From NCBI RefSeq assembly GCF_000310205.1, contig NZ_AMXE01000007.1, forward strand, positions 27,418 to 91,417: DNA of 64,000 nucleotides. Direction: 5' to 3'. Within the stretch, counting starts at the first letter, position 1. The number at the start of each line of letters is the position of its first letter. The notes below the pieces were generated by a model. That model did no database searches, was not told the DNA's origin, and saw nothing but the letters and a program-made list of their open reading frames with translations. The DNA comes from Thauera linaloolentis 47Lol = DSM 12138. GTDB lineage: Bacteria > Pseudomonadota > Gammaproteobacteria > Burkholderiales > Rhodocyclaceae. Shown one piece after another: positions 27,410-36,299 of this stretch. Made by a program: the position numbers and the translations under genes.

Positions 27410-29836
27410 ATGAAGCCGCACAAATGCCGGGAGCCCCGGTCCTTCCTCACCCGCCGCACGCTCGCCCGGCTGATCGCCGGCGCCGTGCTGGCCGGCGCCC
27501 AGGCCGCCCACGCGCAAAACCTGAATCTCGACCTGCCGGCACAATCGCTGGAAGGCGCACTTGCCAGCGTTGCCCGCCAGAGTGGCCTGCAACTGGCACT
27601 GGACCCCGCGCTCGCCGCCGGCCGCAACGTGCCGGCGCTCAACGGCCAATACACCACCGCGCAGGCCCTCGACCGCCTTCTCGCCGGCACTGGCCTGCAG
27701 GCCGTGCGGCGAGGGGAGACGCTGGTGATCCAGCCGGCGCCGAGAGGCCGGGATGTGCAGCTGGCGCCCGTCACGGTCACCGCGGGTACCGGCTACAGCG
27801 GCACCACCGAGGGCACCGGCAGCTACACCCAGAAAGGCCCCAGTCGCGCGGCGACCAGGCTGGCGCTGACGCCGAAGGAAACGCCGCAGTCCGTCAGTGT
27901 CGTCACGCGCCAGCGGCTGGATGATCAGCGGCTGGAAAAAATAGTCGATGTGCTGGAGGCAACCGTTGGTGTTTCGACTTTCCGGCAAAGTGTCGGGGCC
28001 GACCTGGACCAGCCCTATTCCCGAGGATTTTCCATTTCCAATTACCTCGTTGATGGTGTGTCCCGCTCAGGATCGACGAGAAGCACGCAAATGAATACGG
28101 CCGCATTTGACCGTGTCGAGATACTGCGCGGTGCCACCGGCCTGACCAGTGGCATGGGTTACCCCGGCGCATCCGTCAACATGGTTCGCAAGCGGCCGAC
28201 CCGTGAGGCACAGACCAGCCTCAGCCTGGAGGCGGGCAGTTGGGATCGCCATGGCGTGGGCCTGGATATGGCTGGCCCACTGACCGATAGCGGTCATGTT
28301 CGAGGCCGCCTGGTGGTCGATTACAAGGATCAGAAAAGCTGGTTGGATCGTTATGAAACCCAGCGCAGCCTGATTTATGGCATCACCGAGATAGACCTGA
28401 GCAATGATACGTTGCTGACTCTGGGATTCAGCCATCAGAAAAACGACAATGATTCTCCCTTGAGGTCAGGTGTCACCCTGTACTACAGCGATGGCAGCAA
28501 GATTGGCTTGCCACGTTCCTATAACAATGCGCCAGACTGGTCTTACTCCGACATCGAGGAGTCGTATGCATTTGCCTCCCTTCGCCACAGCTTTTCCAAT
28601 GGCTGGAAAGCCAATCTCGAATTCAATTATCTGAAGGACCGCCATGATGAAATTTCATACTGGCGCACCGGGAGTGTCGATCGTGCAACCGGGCTGGGGC
28701 AGACCATGGCCCCGGCACGCTGGTACGGCGATGGTCGGCAATACGACGTCGATGCATCTCTGAGTGGTGATTTTTCCCTGTTTGGCCGCAGCCATGAATT
28801 CGTTGCCGGGCTCTCTCTTTCTCAGCGAAAAAATCGCAGCGACAACTATGGTGGTTACGGGGGGTGGCTCTGGCCCTGGAACAGCAGTTACGACGGGACG
28901 ATCAACAGCCCCATATGGGAGTGGGATGGAAGCCAGGCCAACTATCCGGAATTCACCAAGGTTAGCGATGGCAGGGGAAAGACAACGGAATATACCGCCT
29001 ACTTCTCGTCGCGTTTCAACTTGACCGACCAGGCCAATCTGATCGTCGGCGCCAGGGTGATGGACTGGGAAGACGTGAGCGAAACGATTCCCTTGTCGGG
29101 CGCCAGGAGCAAAACCGTCAAAAAAGAGACGGGTGTCGTGGTGCCCTATGCCGGTGTTACCTATGACCTGAACGATACCTGGACACTTTACGGCAGCTAC
29201 ACACAGATATTCCAACCACAGAGTGCATCGGTAGTCGATATCAATAGAAAACCGCTGGACCCGGAAGAAGGCTCTGCGTATGAAGTCGGCGTCAAGGCCG
29301 GTTTCTTCGATCAGAAGCTGAACGCCAACTTGGCCTTGTTCAAGGTGGAACAGGAGAAGGTGGCGGAATTCGATGCCACGATCAATGCTTACAAGTTGCT
29401 GGAAGGCATCAATACCCAAGGCGCGGAAGTGGAACTGAGCGGCGAATTGGCCGATGGCTGGAACGTCTCCGCCGGTTACGCCTACAGCGTGAGCGAGGAC
29501 AAGGAAGGCAAGCGTGTGATGGAACGCATTCCGCGCCATACGGTAAAAGCCTTCACGACCTACCGTCTGCCGGGTGAGCTCAATCGCTGGACCCTCGGCG
29601 GCGGTGCCATCTGGCAAAGCAGGTATGGTTGGGAAGGCGCCAAGGACAATGGATGGGACGATCAGAAAAGCTACGTTCTGGCAAATTTGATGGTGCGCTA
29701 CGAGCTGTCCGGTTCGACGGAGATCACTGCCAATCTCAATAACGTCTTTGACAAGAAATACTATACGGCGCTTGCCGATATCGGCGTGTACGGCCCCCCG
29801 CGGAACTTCATGCTTTCCCTGAAGCACAAGTTCTGA
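27410..29836 (+). CDS. TonB-dependent siderophore receptor with signalling domain
   Basis: 808 aa, outer membrane. Signal peptide about residues 1-35 (ending AHAQ). The STN signalling domain spans about 37-110 (LDLPAQSLEGALASVARQSG). A TonB-box-like VTVTA is near 122-126. The plug domain has KETPQSVSVVTRQRLDDQ, RGFSISNYLVDG and VEILRGATGLTSGMGYPGASVNMVRKRP. The 22-strand barrel ends in NFMLSLKHKF with terminal Phe. STN-bearing receptors both import ferric siderophore and signal to a FecR partner, here the fusion protein just upstream. The ATG at 27410 is preferred to a TTG six bases earlier. From roughly 27,940 onward the gene is clearly less GC-rich than its neighbours, suggesting an exchanged barrel. 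The ligand cannot be assigned; the plug resembles FoxA/FpvA-type receptors. Confidence 0.9.
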   Translation: MKPHKCREPRSFLTRRTLARLIAGAVLAGAQAAHAQNLNLDLPAQSLEGALASVARQSGLQLALDPALAAGRNVPALNGQYTTAQALDRLLAGTGLQAVRRGETLVIQPAPRGRDVQLAPVTVTAGTGYSGTTEGTGSYTQKGPSRAATRLALTPKETPQSVSVVTRQRLDDQRLEKIVDVLEATVGVSTFRQSVGADLDQPYSRGFSISNYLVDGVSRSGSTRSTQMNTAAFDRVEILRGATGLTSGMGYPGASVNMVRKRPTREAQTSLSLEAGSWDRHGVGLDMAGPLTDSGHVRGRLVVDYKDQKSWLDRYETQRSLIYGITEIDLSNDTLLTLGFSHQKNDNDSPLRSGVTLYYSDGSKIGLPRSYNNAPDWSYSDIEESYAFASLRHSFSNGWKANLEFNYLKDRHDEISYWRTGSVDRATGLGQTMAPARWYGDGRQYDVDASLSGDFSLFGRSHEFVAGLSLSQRKNRSDNYGGYGGWLWPWNSSYDGTINSPIWEWDGSQANYPEFTKVSDGRGKTTEYTAYFSSRFNLTDQANLIVGARVMDWEDVSETIPLSGARSKTVKKETGVVVPYAGVTYDLNDTWTLYGSYTQIFQPQSASVVDINRKPLDPEEGSAYEVGVKAGFFDQKLNANLALFKVEQEKVAEFDATINAYKLLEGINTQGAEVELSGELADGWNVSAGYAYSVSEDKEGKRVMERIPRHTVKAFTTYRLPGELNRWTLGGGAIWQSRYGWEGAKDNGWDDQKSYVLANLMVRYELSGSTEITANLNNVFDKKYYTALADIGVYGPPRNFMLSLKHKF

Positions 29837-30189
29837 GCTTCAAGTCCAATGCGGCGCGGGTGCCGCTTTTCATCCATCTTGCTTTCTGGCTATTCGTGCT
29901 GCCTTGCAGCATTCCCCTGCAAGGCTGTGCCCAACAGCCTGGCCGTGAGCACGGAGAAGGCCAGCCCAGCTGGCGCGAGGGTGGCAAGAACAGCGTGGTG
30001 AGGATTGGGCTGGCAGCCGGTAGGGGGACGCTGCGCCATTCTTCTGGAGGTCATTGTCTGAAGAGCAATAGATCGTAAGAAACGTGCCGTTCTTGCCGTC
30101 TCGAACGACATGTGCAGCGGGAACCGCCGGGCGTCACGATACAGACCCGACGGTTTGTTGTCTTCCGTTGCGCAGCCGTCAGTTCCCGA
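29837..30189. other. Intergenic stretch after the receptor; only a doubtful small reading frame
   Basis: No convincing gene. A GTG-start frame (29860-30078, 72 codons, plus strand) has a hydrophobic start and a lipobox-like LQGC, so a tiny lipoprotein is conceivable, but it has no ribosome site and no family I recognise. The base composition stays lower in GC than the window average, like the receptor gene. The right end adjoins the Rpn-like remnant. Confidence 0.3.
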
Positions 30190-30363
30190 TCACCCCTTCC
30201 AGTCTCCGCCGTCAGCACCGCGTCGATCCAGCCTTCCAGTATCGACCCGCGCCACCCAGTTTTCATGGACGAAGCCGCGCAGCAGCGCCTCGACCATCGG
30301 CGGGTGGGAGAAGAGCTGCTTGTACAGGCCGTCGTAGGGCGTGGCGGAGGGGACGGTGGACAT
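30190..30363 (-). pseudogene. Remnant of an Rpn-family recombination-promoting nuclease gene
   Basis: From the ATG at 30363 the minus strand reads MSTVPSATPYDGLYKQLFSH, then PPMVEALLRGFVHENWVAR, the conserved start of Rpn/YhgA-like PD-(D/E)XK nucleases. Right after WVAR, a shifted frame reads SILEGWIDAVLTAET, which resembles the far C terminus of the same family (LE-WIDAVLTAE). The central nuclease region, more than 200 residues, is gone. The original frame stops at 30190 after 57 codons. So this looks like a scar left by one large internal deletion. Rpn proteins are linked to DNA mobility and phage defence. No flanking repeats were seen. Confidence 0.7.
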
Positions 30364-30556
30364 GGGGATGGGCGCATGACGGCGATGTCATTAGAGCGGA
30401 TGGTTATGCCATTGGGAATGATGCACGCAAATACCGGTACCCGGCGCGAGCGCCCGGGCCCGGTCATGGGCTTCCTGCGGTCGCCCAAAGTTCGGCGACC
30501 TACAGTCCGGTTGACGAGGCAGGGTGCCGCTTCTACAATGCGCCCTCTTTGCGGAA

Positions 30557-30631
30557 GGGCGGTTAGCTCAGCGGTAGAGCACTGCCTTCACACGGCAGGG
30601 GTCACTGGTTCGATCCCAGTACCGCCCACCA
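30557..30631 (+). tRNA. tRNA-Val (anticodon CAC)
   Basis: 75 nt with encoded CCA. Acceptor stem GGGCGGT/ACCGCCC, D-arm TTAGCTCAGCGGTAGAGC, anticodon stem CTGCC/GGCAG with loop TTCACAC, T-arm CACTGGTTCGATCCCAGT. The anticodon CAC reads GUG valine codons, the favoured Val codon in a GC-rich genome. An identical copy follows 52 bp downstream. Confidence 0.96.
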
Positions 30632-30683
30632 GGCACGCGTTGCCACCTTCCGCAAGACCGATCAAGCGAGTTTTCGCCGCATC

Positions 30684-30758
30684 GGGCGGTTAGCTCAGCG
30701 GTAGAGCACTGCCTTCACACGGCAGGGGTCACTGGTTCGATCCCAGTACCGCCCACCA
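30684..30758 (+). tRNA. tRNA-Val (anticodon CAC), second identical copy
   Basis: 75 nt, identical to the copy at 30557-30631 including CCA. The two are separated by a 52-bp spacer and followed by an intrinsic terminator, so they are probably cotranscribed as one precursor. Confidence 0.96.
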
Positions 30759-30764
30759 GAATCC

Positions 30765-30800
30765 AAGCCCCAGCAGGGTATCCCGCTGGGGCTTTTCCGT
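30765..30800 (+). terminator. Intrinsic terminator after the tRNA-Val pair
   Basis: AAGCCCCAGC (30765-30774) pairs with GCTGGGGCTT (30785-30794), with an inner GGG/CCC pairing. The 3' arm runs into TTTTCCGTTTT. Six bases after the second tRNA. Confidence 0.85.
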
Positions 30801-30892
30801 TTTGAGGTTCTCCGGTACCGCATCGTCTGTGATGGCGCGGCGAGCGCGCCCATGCGTTAGGCCCGCCGCCGGGCGGGCCGAAAGACCGCCGG

Positions 30893-31801
30893 TCACGCCG
30901 GCGCGCTGCCGGCGTCCGCGCGCACTTCGTCGATGGTGCCGAGGAAGGCTTCGAGGATCGGCGACTGGTCGTCGCTGCGGTAGATGCAGCTCAGATCGAC
31001 CTGGGCATGGTGGGGCAGGCCGGTGAGGGGCTTGTAGATCACGCCGGGCAGGGCCAGCGAGGTGGTCGATTCCGGTACCAGGCAGACGCCGAAGCCGCCG
31101 GCCGCCAGTGCCACGCCGGTGATGGCGTCGCTCACTTCCTGCGAGACGATGGGCTCGAAGCCCGCTTCGTGGCACAGCGTCATCACCTTGTCGATGAAGT
31201 TCGGGCGCGCGCCGGTGGGGAAGAGCACGAGCGGGTGATCGCGCAGTGCCGCGAAGGCCACCGATTCTTGCGCGGCCAGCGGGCTGGTGTGGCTCATCGC
31301 CAGCAGCAGCCTTTCGTTGGCCACCAGCCGGGTGGTGATGTCGGGCAGCGGCGCGAGCATGCGGTTGAAGCCGACCGTGATGCGGCGCTGGCGCAAAGCC
31401 TCGATCTGTTCGCCCTTGTTCATGGTGTGGAGGACGATCTTCACCTCCGGGTAGGAGCGGCGGAAGGCCAGCAGCAGCTTGGGGATCGCGTCGAGGATCG
31501 CAGTGCCGAAGATACCGACGTCCAGCCGCCCGAGCTTGCCTTGCCCCGCGCGCTGGGTGCGCTCGGTGGCCTGCTCGACGACGGCGCGGATGTTGCGCGC
31601 TTCGTCGAGGAAGAGCGCTCCGGCCTGGGTCAGCTCGACGCCGCGCGGCGTGCGGTTCAGCAGGCGGACGCCCAGTTCTTCTTCGAGCTGCTGGATCTGC
31701 CGGGTGAGCGGCGGTTGCGAGATGTGGAGCCGGGTGGCGGCGCGGCCGATGTTCTGTTCCTCGGCGACGGCGATGAAATATCTCAGGTGGCGCAGGTCCA
31801 T
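30893..31801 (-). CDS. LysR-family regulator of the BenM/CatM/CatR group
   Basis: 302 aa. Winged helix at residues 1-60 (MDLRHLRYFIAVAEEQNIGRAATRLHISQPPLTRQIQQLEEELG is split over helices 1-3), then a LysR substrate-binding domain. The opening is characteristic of BenM/CatM/CatR-like regulators of aromatic degradation, which bind ATAC-N7-GTAT sites and respond to muconate-type ligands. Such a site (31833-31847) lies in the divergent promoter shared with the DUF1302 gene, and a near-identical one precedes dmpC at 49373. This protein is therefore the best candidate regulator for both. The ATG at 31801 is chosen over one 11 codons upstream because the family starts at MDLRHLRYF. Confidence 0.85.
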   Translation of the reverse strand: MDLRHLRYFIAVAEEQNIGRAATRLHISQPPLTRQIQQLEEELGVRLLNRTPRGVELTQAGALFLDEARNIRAVVEQATERTQRAGQGKLGRLDVGIFGTAILDAIPKLLLAFRRSYPEVKIVLHTMNKGEQIEALRQRRITVGFNRMLAPLPDITTRLVANERLLLAMSHTSPLAAQESVAFAALRDHPLVLFPTGARPNFIDKVMTLCHEAGFEPIVSQEVSDAITGVALAAGGFGVCLVPESTTSLALPGVIYKPLTGLPHHAQVDLSCIYRSDDQSPILEAFLGTIDEVRADAGSAPA

Positions 31802-31832
31802 GCGCTTTCTCCGGTATCGATCCGGGATGATC

Positions 31833-31880
31833 ATACTTTAAAGGTATTAATGAGTCCATAAATCGGTATTGGACGGCATT
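31833..31880. promoter_or_regulatory. LysR operator module upstream of the DUF1302 gene
   Basis: ATACTTTAAAGGTAT (31833-31847) fits ATAC-N7-GTAT exactly. Seventeen bases on, CGGTATTGGACGGCATTTCG repeats as AAGTATTAGACGGTATTTCG at the dmpC promoter. The whole block, including the spacing between the two parts, is conserved between the two locations. It lies between the LysR gene and the envelope cluster. Confidence 0.75.
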
Positions 31881-31961
31881 TCGCCTGCTCTATAAGGTTC
31901 GTGCCATCCCGGTAGGTCGGATACGGATCCGGGATCCAGATAACGATAGGAGGAGGAAGGC

Positions 31962-33650
31962 ATGGACAAGAGGGCACTCCCGCACGGCCGCAGCCGTTTT
32001 CGCATCAGATCCGTCTGTCGTGCCGTTGCCGGCGCGTTCGCGGGGCTTGCGGCCTCCGGCGCCGCGCTCGCGTTTCAGATCGATACCGGCAATCCGGACA
32101 TCAGGATGAGCTGGGACAACACCGTCAAGTACAGCGCGAGCTGGCGCGTGAGCGGCATCGATCGCGGCGTGGCGGACGACTCCATCGGGCCGCAGGCGAA
32201 CACCAATGATGGTGACCAGAATTTCGGCCGGGGGCTGGTCTCGAACCGGCTCGACCTGCTGTCCGAGCTCGATTTCCGCTACATGCGCAAGTACGGCTTC
32301 CGCATCAGCGGGGCGGCCTGGTACGACCAGGTCTACAACGAGTCGAACGACAATCCGGGCGCCCTCGGCGGCGCGCTGCTGAACCAGCGCTCGGCGCGCT
32401 ACAACGAATTCACCCGCGCGACCAAGAAGCTGCACGGGCGCAAGGCGGAGTTCCTGGATGCCTTCGTCTATGGCAGCTTCGAGCCGGCTGGCATGAACCT
32501 CAACCTCAAGGCGGGGCGCTTCACCCAGCTTTACGGCGAGAGCCTGTTCTTCGGCTCGAACGGCATTGCGGGGGCGCAGACGCCGCTCGACCTGGCGCGC
32601 GCGCTGTCGGTGCCCAACTCGCAGTTCAAGGAGGTCGCGCGTCCGGTCGGGCAGGTGTCGGTGACGCTGCAGATCAATCCCGACGTGACGCTCGGCGCCT
32701 ATTACCAGGCCGAGTGGCGCAAGTCGCGCCTGCCGGCGGCGGGCAGCTATTTCAGCTTCGCCGACTTCGTCGATGCCGGCGGCGAGCGCCTCATCCTCGG
32801 GCCGGGGCAGGAGGTGTTCCGGGGCAAGGACATCGAGGCGAAGGACTCCGGCCAGGGTGGGGTGCAGATCCGCTTCAAGGCCGGGGATTCCGAGTATGGT
32901 CTCTATGCCGCCCAGTTCCACGACAAGATGCCGCAGTTCTACGTGCGGCCGGGCGTCAACGTCCAGCCCGGCAGCATCGGCGACTACGTCATGGTCTATG
33001 CGGAAGACATCCGCACCGTGGGTGCCAGCTTCAGTACCCTGGTGGGCGAGACCAACGTCGCCGGCGAATTGTCCTTCCGCGACAACATGCCCCTGGTGGG
33101 CAGCGGCATCACCATGGTCCTGCCGGGCGACACCACCGCCGATGGCGGCGACGACGCGGCCTTCCCCAAGGGCCGGACGATGCACCTCAACCTGTCGGCC
33201 ATCAGCGTGCTGGGCGGCAGCGCGCTGTGGGACGGCGCGACCTTCGTCGGCGAGTTCGCCTACAACCGGCGGCTGAAGGTCACCGACAACGCGCACCAGC
33301 TTGACCGCCTCGCCACGCGCAGCGCGAGCGCGATCCAGTTCGTGTTCACGCCCGAGTATTTCCAGGTGGCGCCCGGGCTCGACCTGCAGGTGCCGATCGG
33401 CCTCAGCTACGGCCTCAGCGGCCGCTCCTCGGTGAATGGCGTGCTGTTCCCGTCCGAAGGCGGCGGCAACGTCAGCATCGGCGTCAAGGCCGACTACCAG
33501 CGGACCTGGCAGGCGGGCCTGAACTACACGCGCTACTTCGGTTCGGGCGGCTCCGTGATCCGCTACGACACCGCGGTGCCCGAGCTTTCGTACGACAACT
33601 TCCACCGCGACCGGGATTTCGTCTCGCTGTCGATCCAGCGCACGTTCTGA
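31962..33650 (+). CDS. DUF1302 outer-membrane protein
   Basis: 562 aa. Signal peptide about residues 1-39 (ending ALAF), then the family start FQIDTGNPDIRMSWDNTVKYS and VSNRLDLLSELDFRY, with alternating beta-strand sequence to a terminal aromatic (QRTF). DUF1302 proteins are predicted outer-membrane barrels, nearly always paired with DUF1329 and often with an MMPL transporter, in bacteria that grow on hydrophobic or aromatic compounds. AGGAGGAGG precedes the ATG. First gene of the cluster under the LysR operator. Uptake or envelope adaptation to phenols is an inference from context. Confidence 0.85.
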   Translation: MDKRALPHGRSRFRIRSVCRAVAGAFAGLAASGAALAFQIDTGNPDIRMSWDNTVKYSASWRVSGIDRGVADDSIGPQANTNDGDQNFGRGLVSNRLDLLSELDFRYMRKYGFRISGAAWYDQVYNESNDNPGALGGALLNQRSARYNEFTRATKKLHGRKAEFLDAFVYGSFEPAGMNLNLKAGRFTQLYGESLFFGSNGIAGAQTPLDLARALSVPNSQFKEVARPVGQVSVTLQINPDVTLGAYYQAEWRKSRLPAAGSYFSFADFVDAGGERLILGPGQEVFRGKDIEAKDSGQGGVQIRFKAGDSEYGLYAAQFHDKMPQFYVRPGVNVQPGSIGDYVMVYAEDIRTVGASFSTLVGETNVAGELSFRDNMPLVGSGITMVLPGDTTADGGDDAAFPKGRTMHLNLSAISVLGGSALWDGATFVGEFAYNRRLKVTDNAHQLDRLATRSASAIQFVFTPEYFQVAPGLDLQVPIGLSYGLSGRSSVNGVLFPSEGGGNVSIGVKADYQRTWQAGLNYTRYFGSGGSVIRYDTAVPELSYDNFHRDRDFVSLSIQRTF

Positions 33651-33682
33651 TCCCCCGGACACGACAATTTCAGGAGACGACA

Positions 33683-35035
33683 ATGATGAAGCACAAGATT
33701 CTGCCGCTGGCCGCGATCGCCGCCACGCTGATGGCGCAGGCCGCCGGTGCGGCGGTCACGGCCGACGAGGCCGCCAGGCTGAAGAGCGCGCTGACCCCGC
33801 TGGGCGCCGAAAAGGCGGGCAACGCCGACGGCAGCATCCCGGCCTGGGACGGCGGCATCACCAAGCCGCTGCAAGGCCGCAAGGTGGGCGACATTCCGGG
33901 CGAGATCTTCTCCGGCGAGAAGTCTCTGCACCAGGTCACGGCCCAGAACATGGGGCAGTACGACGCCCTGCTGTCGGAAGGGACGAAGGCGCTGCTGCAG
34001 AAGTACCCCGACAGCTTCCGGCTGGACGTCTACCCCACCCACCGCACAGCGGCGGCGCCGCAGCGCGTCTATGACAACACTGCGCTGAACGCGACGCGCT
34101 GCAGCACCAGGGATGGCGGCTACTCGCTTGAAGGCTGCATCGGCGGCATTCCCTTCCCGATCCCGAAGGAAGGCGTCGAAGTGATGTGGAACTTCCTGCT
34201 GCGCGTCGAGGCGCCGTCGATCGAATACCGCTTCAAGAACATCGTCGGCAATGCCGACGGCTCGCACACCCTCGCCACGCGCAACGAGATCGCCTTCCAG
34301 TACCCGCCGTACTACGAGGACGCGACCATCGAGAAATGGTCCGGCGAGTACGCGATGTTCCGCTTCAACACCCTGGAGCCGCCGTTCAAGGCGGGCGAGT
34401 CGCTGGTGATCCGCGACGGCATCGACCAGAAGAACGCGCGCCAGGCCTGGCAGTACCTCGTCGGCCAGCGCCGCGTGCGTCGGGCGCCGACGGTGTCCTA
34501 CGACACGCCCGATTTCGTCGCTTCCGGGGCGAACTACTTCGACGAGGTGCAGGGCTTCTTCGGCCAGCTCGACCGCTTCGAGTGGAAGCTGGTGGGCAAG
34601 CAGGAGATGCTGATCCCGTACAACAACAACGGGCTGGTCGGCGCCAGGCTGGAAGAGGCGCTGTCCAAGCACCATCTGAACCCCGACCAGGTACGCTGGG
34701 AGCGCCATCGCGTGTGGGTGGTGGAGGCGAACGTCGCCGCCGGCAAGCGCCACGCGGTGCCCAAGCGCCGCTACTACCTCGACGAAGACACCTGGCTGAT
34801 CGCGCTGATCGACGGCTACGACGCCGAAGGCAAGCTGTGGCGCACGACCCAGGTCACGCCTTTCGTCGTGCCGAAGATCCCGGCCACGCTGATGAAGACC
34901 GCCACCGTCTTCAACCTGCAGGCGGGCACGATGAGCGTCATCCAGGCGCTCAATGACGAGGATTTCAAGGTCGTCGAGCGCAAGCCGGAGACCTACTTCA
35001 CCGGCGACGCGGTGGCTGCCGACGCCGCACGCTGA
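33683..35035 (+). CDS. DUF1329 periplasmic or outer-membrane-associated protein
   Basis: 450 aa. Signal peptide about residues 1-23 (ending AGAA), followed by the family start VTADEAARLKSALTPLGAEKAGNADGSIPAWDGGI. The middle and C-terminal parts resemble LolA/LolB-like lipid-binding folds, as proposed for DUF1329. It lies 32 bp after the DUF1302 gene with AGGAG at its start. The two probably act together on a hydrophobic compound or lipid at the outer membrane. Confidence 0.85.
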   Translation: MMKHKILPLAAIAATLMAQAAGAAVTADEAARLKSALTPLGAEKAGNADGSIPAWDGGITKPLQGRKVGDIPGEIFSGEKSLHQVTAQNMGQYDALLSEGTKALLQKYPDSFRLDVYPTHRTAAAPQRVYDNTALNATRCSTRDGGYSLEGCIGGIPFPIPKEGVEVMWNFLLRVEAPSIEYRFKNIVGNADGSHTLATRNEIAFQYPPYYEDATIEKWSGEYAMFRFNTLEPPFKAGESLVIRDGIDQKNARQAWQYLVGQRRVRRAPTVSYDTPDFVASGANYFDEVQGFFGQLDRFEWKLVGKQEMLIPYNNNGLVGARLEEALSKHHLNPDQVRWERHRVWVVEANVAAGKRHAVPKRRYYLDEDTWLIALIDGYDAEGKLWRTTQVTPFVVPKIPATLMKTATVFNLQAGTMSVIQALNDEDFKVVERKPETYFTGDAVAADAAR

Positions 35036-35183
35036 CCTGCACGGCGCGCGCTCGCCGGCCGCTGCCGCGGAATGCGCGCAGGGCCGGCCGGCGAGGCGCC
35101 GGCTTCTCCAGTTTCTCAGATTGCTCGCCGCCGCCGTCCGCCACCCGCGGACCGGGGCGCGGCGAGGACACGGGTTCCGAATC

Positions 35184-36299
35184 ATGTCCATCAGGCTTCC
35201 AGGCCGGCGCGGCATTGCGCGCGCGGCCGTCGTTCTACCTGCCGTCCTGGCTGCGGCAACGGTCCTGGCCACGCAAACGCAGGCCGTGCCCGACCTTCTC
35301 GAGGCGCCGGCCAGCGCCGACGTCCGCGCCCAGCAGTCGCCGCAGTTGAACGTGGCGACGGCGGGCAGCCGCTTCGTCGGTGTCGGCGTGCGTGGCCTCG
35401 TGCTGCTGTCGGACGATGCCGGGCGCACCTGGCGCCAGGCCGGGGCGGTGCCGGTCAGCGTCGCGCTCACCGACGTCCACTTCGTCACCTCCACCGACGG
35501 CTGGGCCGTCGGCCATGGCGGCGTGGTGCTGCAGACCACTGACGGGGGCGAGACCTGGCAGCTTCGGCTGGACGGCCGCCAAGCCGCGCGCATCGTCTTC
35601 GAGGACGCGCAGGCCCGCGCGCAGGCCGGGGACGACGCGGCCGCCCGCGCGCTGCGCGACGCCCAGCGCCTCGTCGAAGAGGGGCCGGACAAGCCTTTTC
35701 TCGGCGTCCACTTCCTGGACGGGCAGCGCGGCTTCGCCGTCGGCGCGTACGGACTCGCGCTGGCGACCGACGATGGCGGGCGCAACTGGCATGCCTTGAT
35801 GGGACGCATCCCCAACCCGCGCGGCAAGCACCTGTACACGGTCCGCGCCAGCGGCGCCGACGTGCTGATCGCGGGCGAGCAGGGGGCGCTGTTCAGGTCG
35901 CTCGATGGCGGGCAGCACTTCAGCGCGATCGAAACCCCCTACCCGGGAACCTGGTTCGGCGCGCTGGCGCTCGATCGCGACACGTTGCTGGCCTACGGCC
36001 TGCGCGGCAACGTCTGGCGCAGCGCGGACGGCGGCGCCAGCTGGCGGCAGATCGCGCTCGGGCAGGCGGTGACGCTGACCAGCGGCAGCGTGCTGGCGGA
36101 CCGTTCCATCGTGCTCGCCGACGAAAGCGGGCGCCTGCTGCGCAGCGTCGATGGCGCACGCAGCTTCACGCCCGTGGCGGGCAGTTTCCCGACCGGCCTC
36201 ACCGGCCTCGCCCAGGGCGGCGACGGGGCGCTCGTGCTGTCCGGCGCGCGCGGGCTGACCCGCGTCGAGCCGGCTCAACTTGTTGCGGAATCGAGATAA
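35184..36299 (+). CDS. Exported YCF48/BNR-like propeller protein
   Basis: 371 aa. Signal peptide about residues 1-34, then propeller blades with DDAGRTW, TTDGGETW, TDDGGRNW, SLDGGQHF, SADGGASW and SVDGARSF. Proteins of this type are typically encoded directly before an MMPL transporter in DUF1302/DUF1329 clusters and may scaffold the complex. The stop codon shares one base with the start of the MMPL gene, so the two are coupled. The ATG at 35184 is the only start with a proper signal peptide. Not similar in detail to the repeat protein at 251. Confidence 0.8.
   Translation: MSIRLPGRRGIARAAVVLPAVLAAATVLATQTQAVPDLLEAPASADVRAQQSPQLNVATAGSRFVGVGVRGLVLLSDDAGRTWRQAGAVPVSVALTDVHFVTSTDGWAVGHGGVVLQTTDGGETWQLRLDGRQAARIVFEDAQARAQAGDDAAARALRDAQRLVEEGPDKPFLGVHFLDGQRGFAVGAYGLALATDDGGRNWHALMGRIPNPRGKHLYTVRASGADVLIAGEQGALFRSLDGGQHFSAIETPYPGTWFGALALDRDTLLAYGLRGNVWRSADGGASWRQIALGQAVTLTSGSVLADRSIVLADESGRLLRSVDGARSFTPVAGSFPTGLTGLAQGGDGALVLSGARGLTRVEPAQLVAESR

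Noticed and set aside
29860..30078. Small GTG-start frame with a lipobox-like LQGC after the receptor gene
   Set aside because: No ribosome site, no similarity I recognise, and unusual composition. Mentioned as a possibility but not called as a gene.
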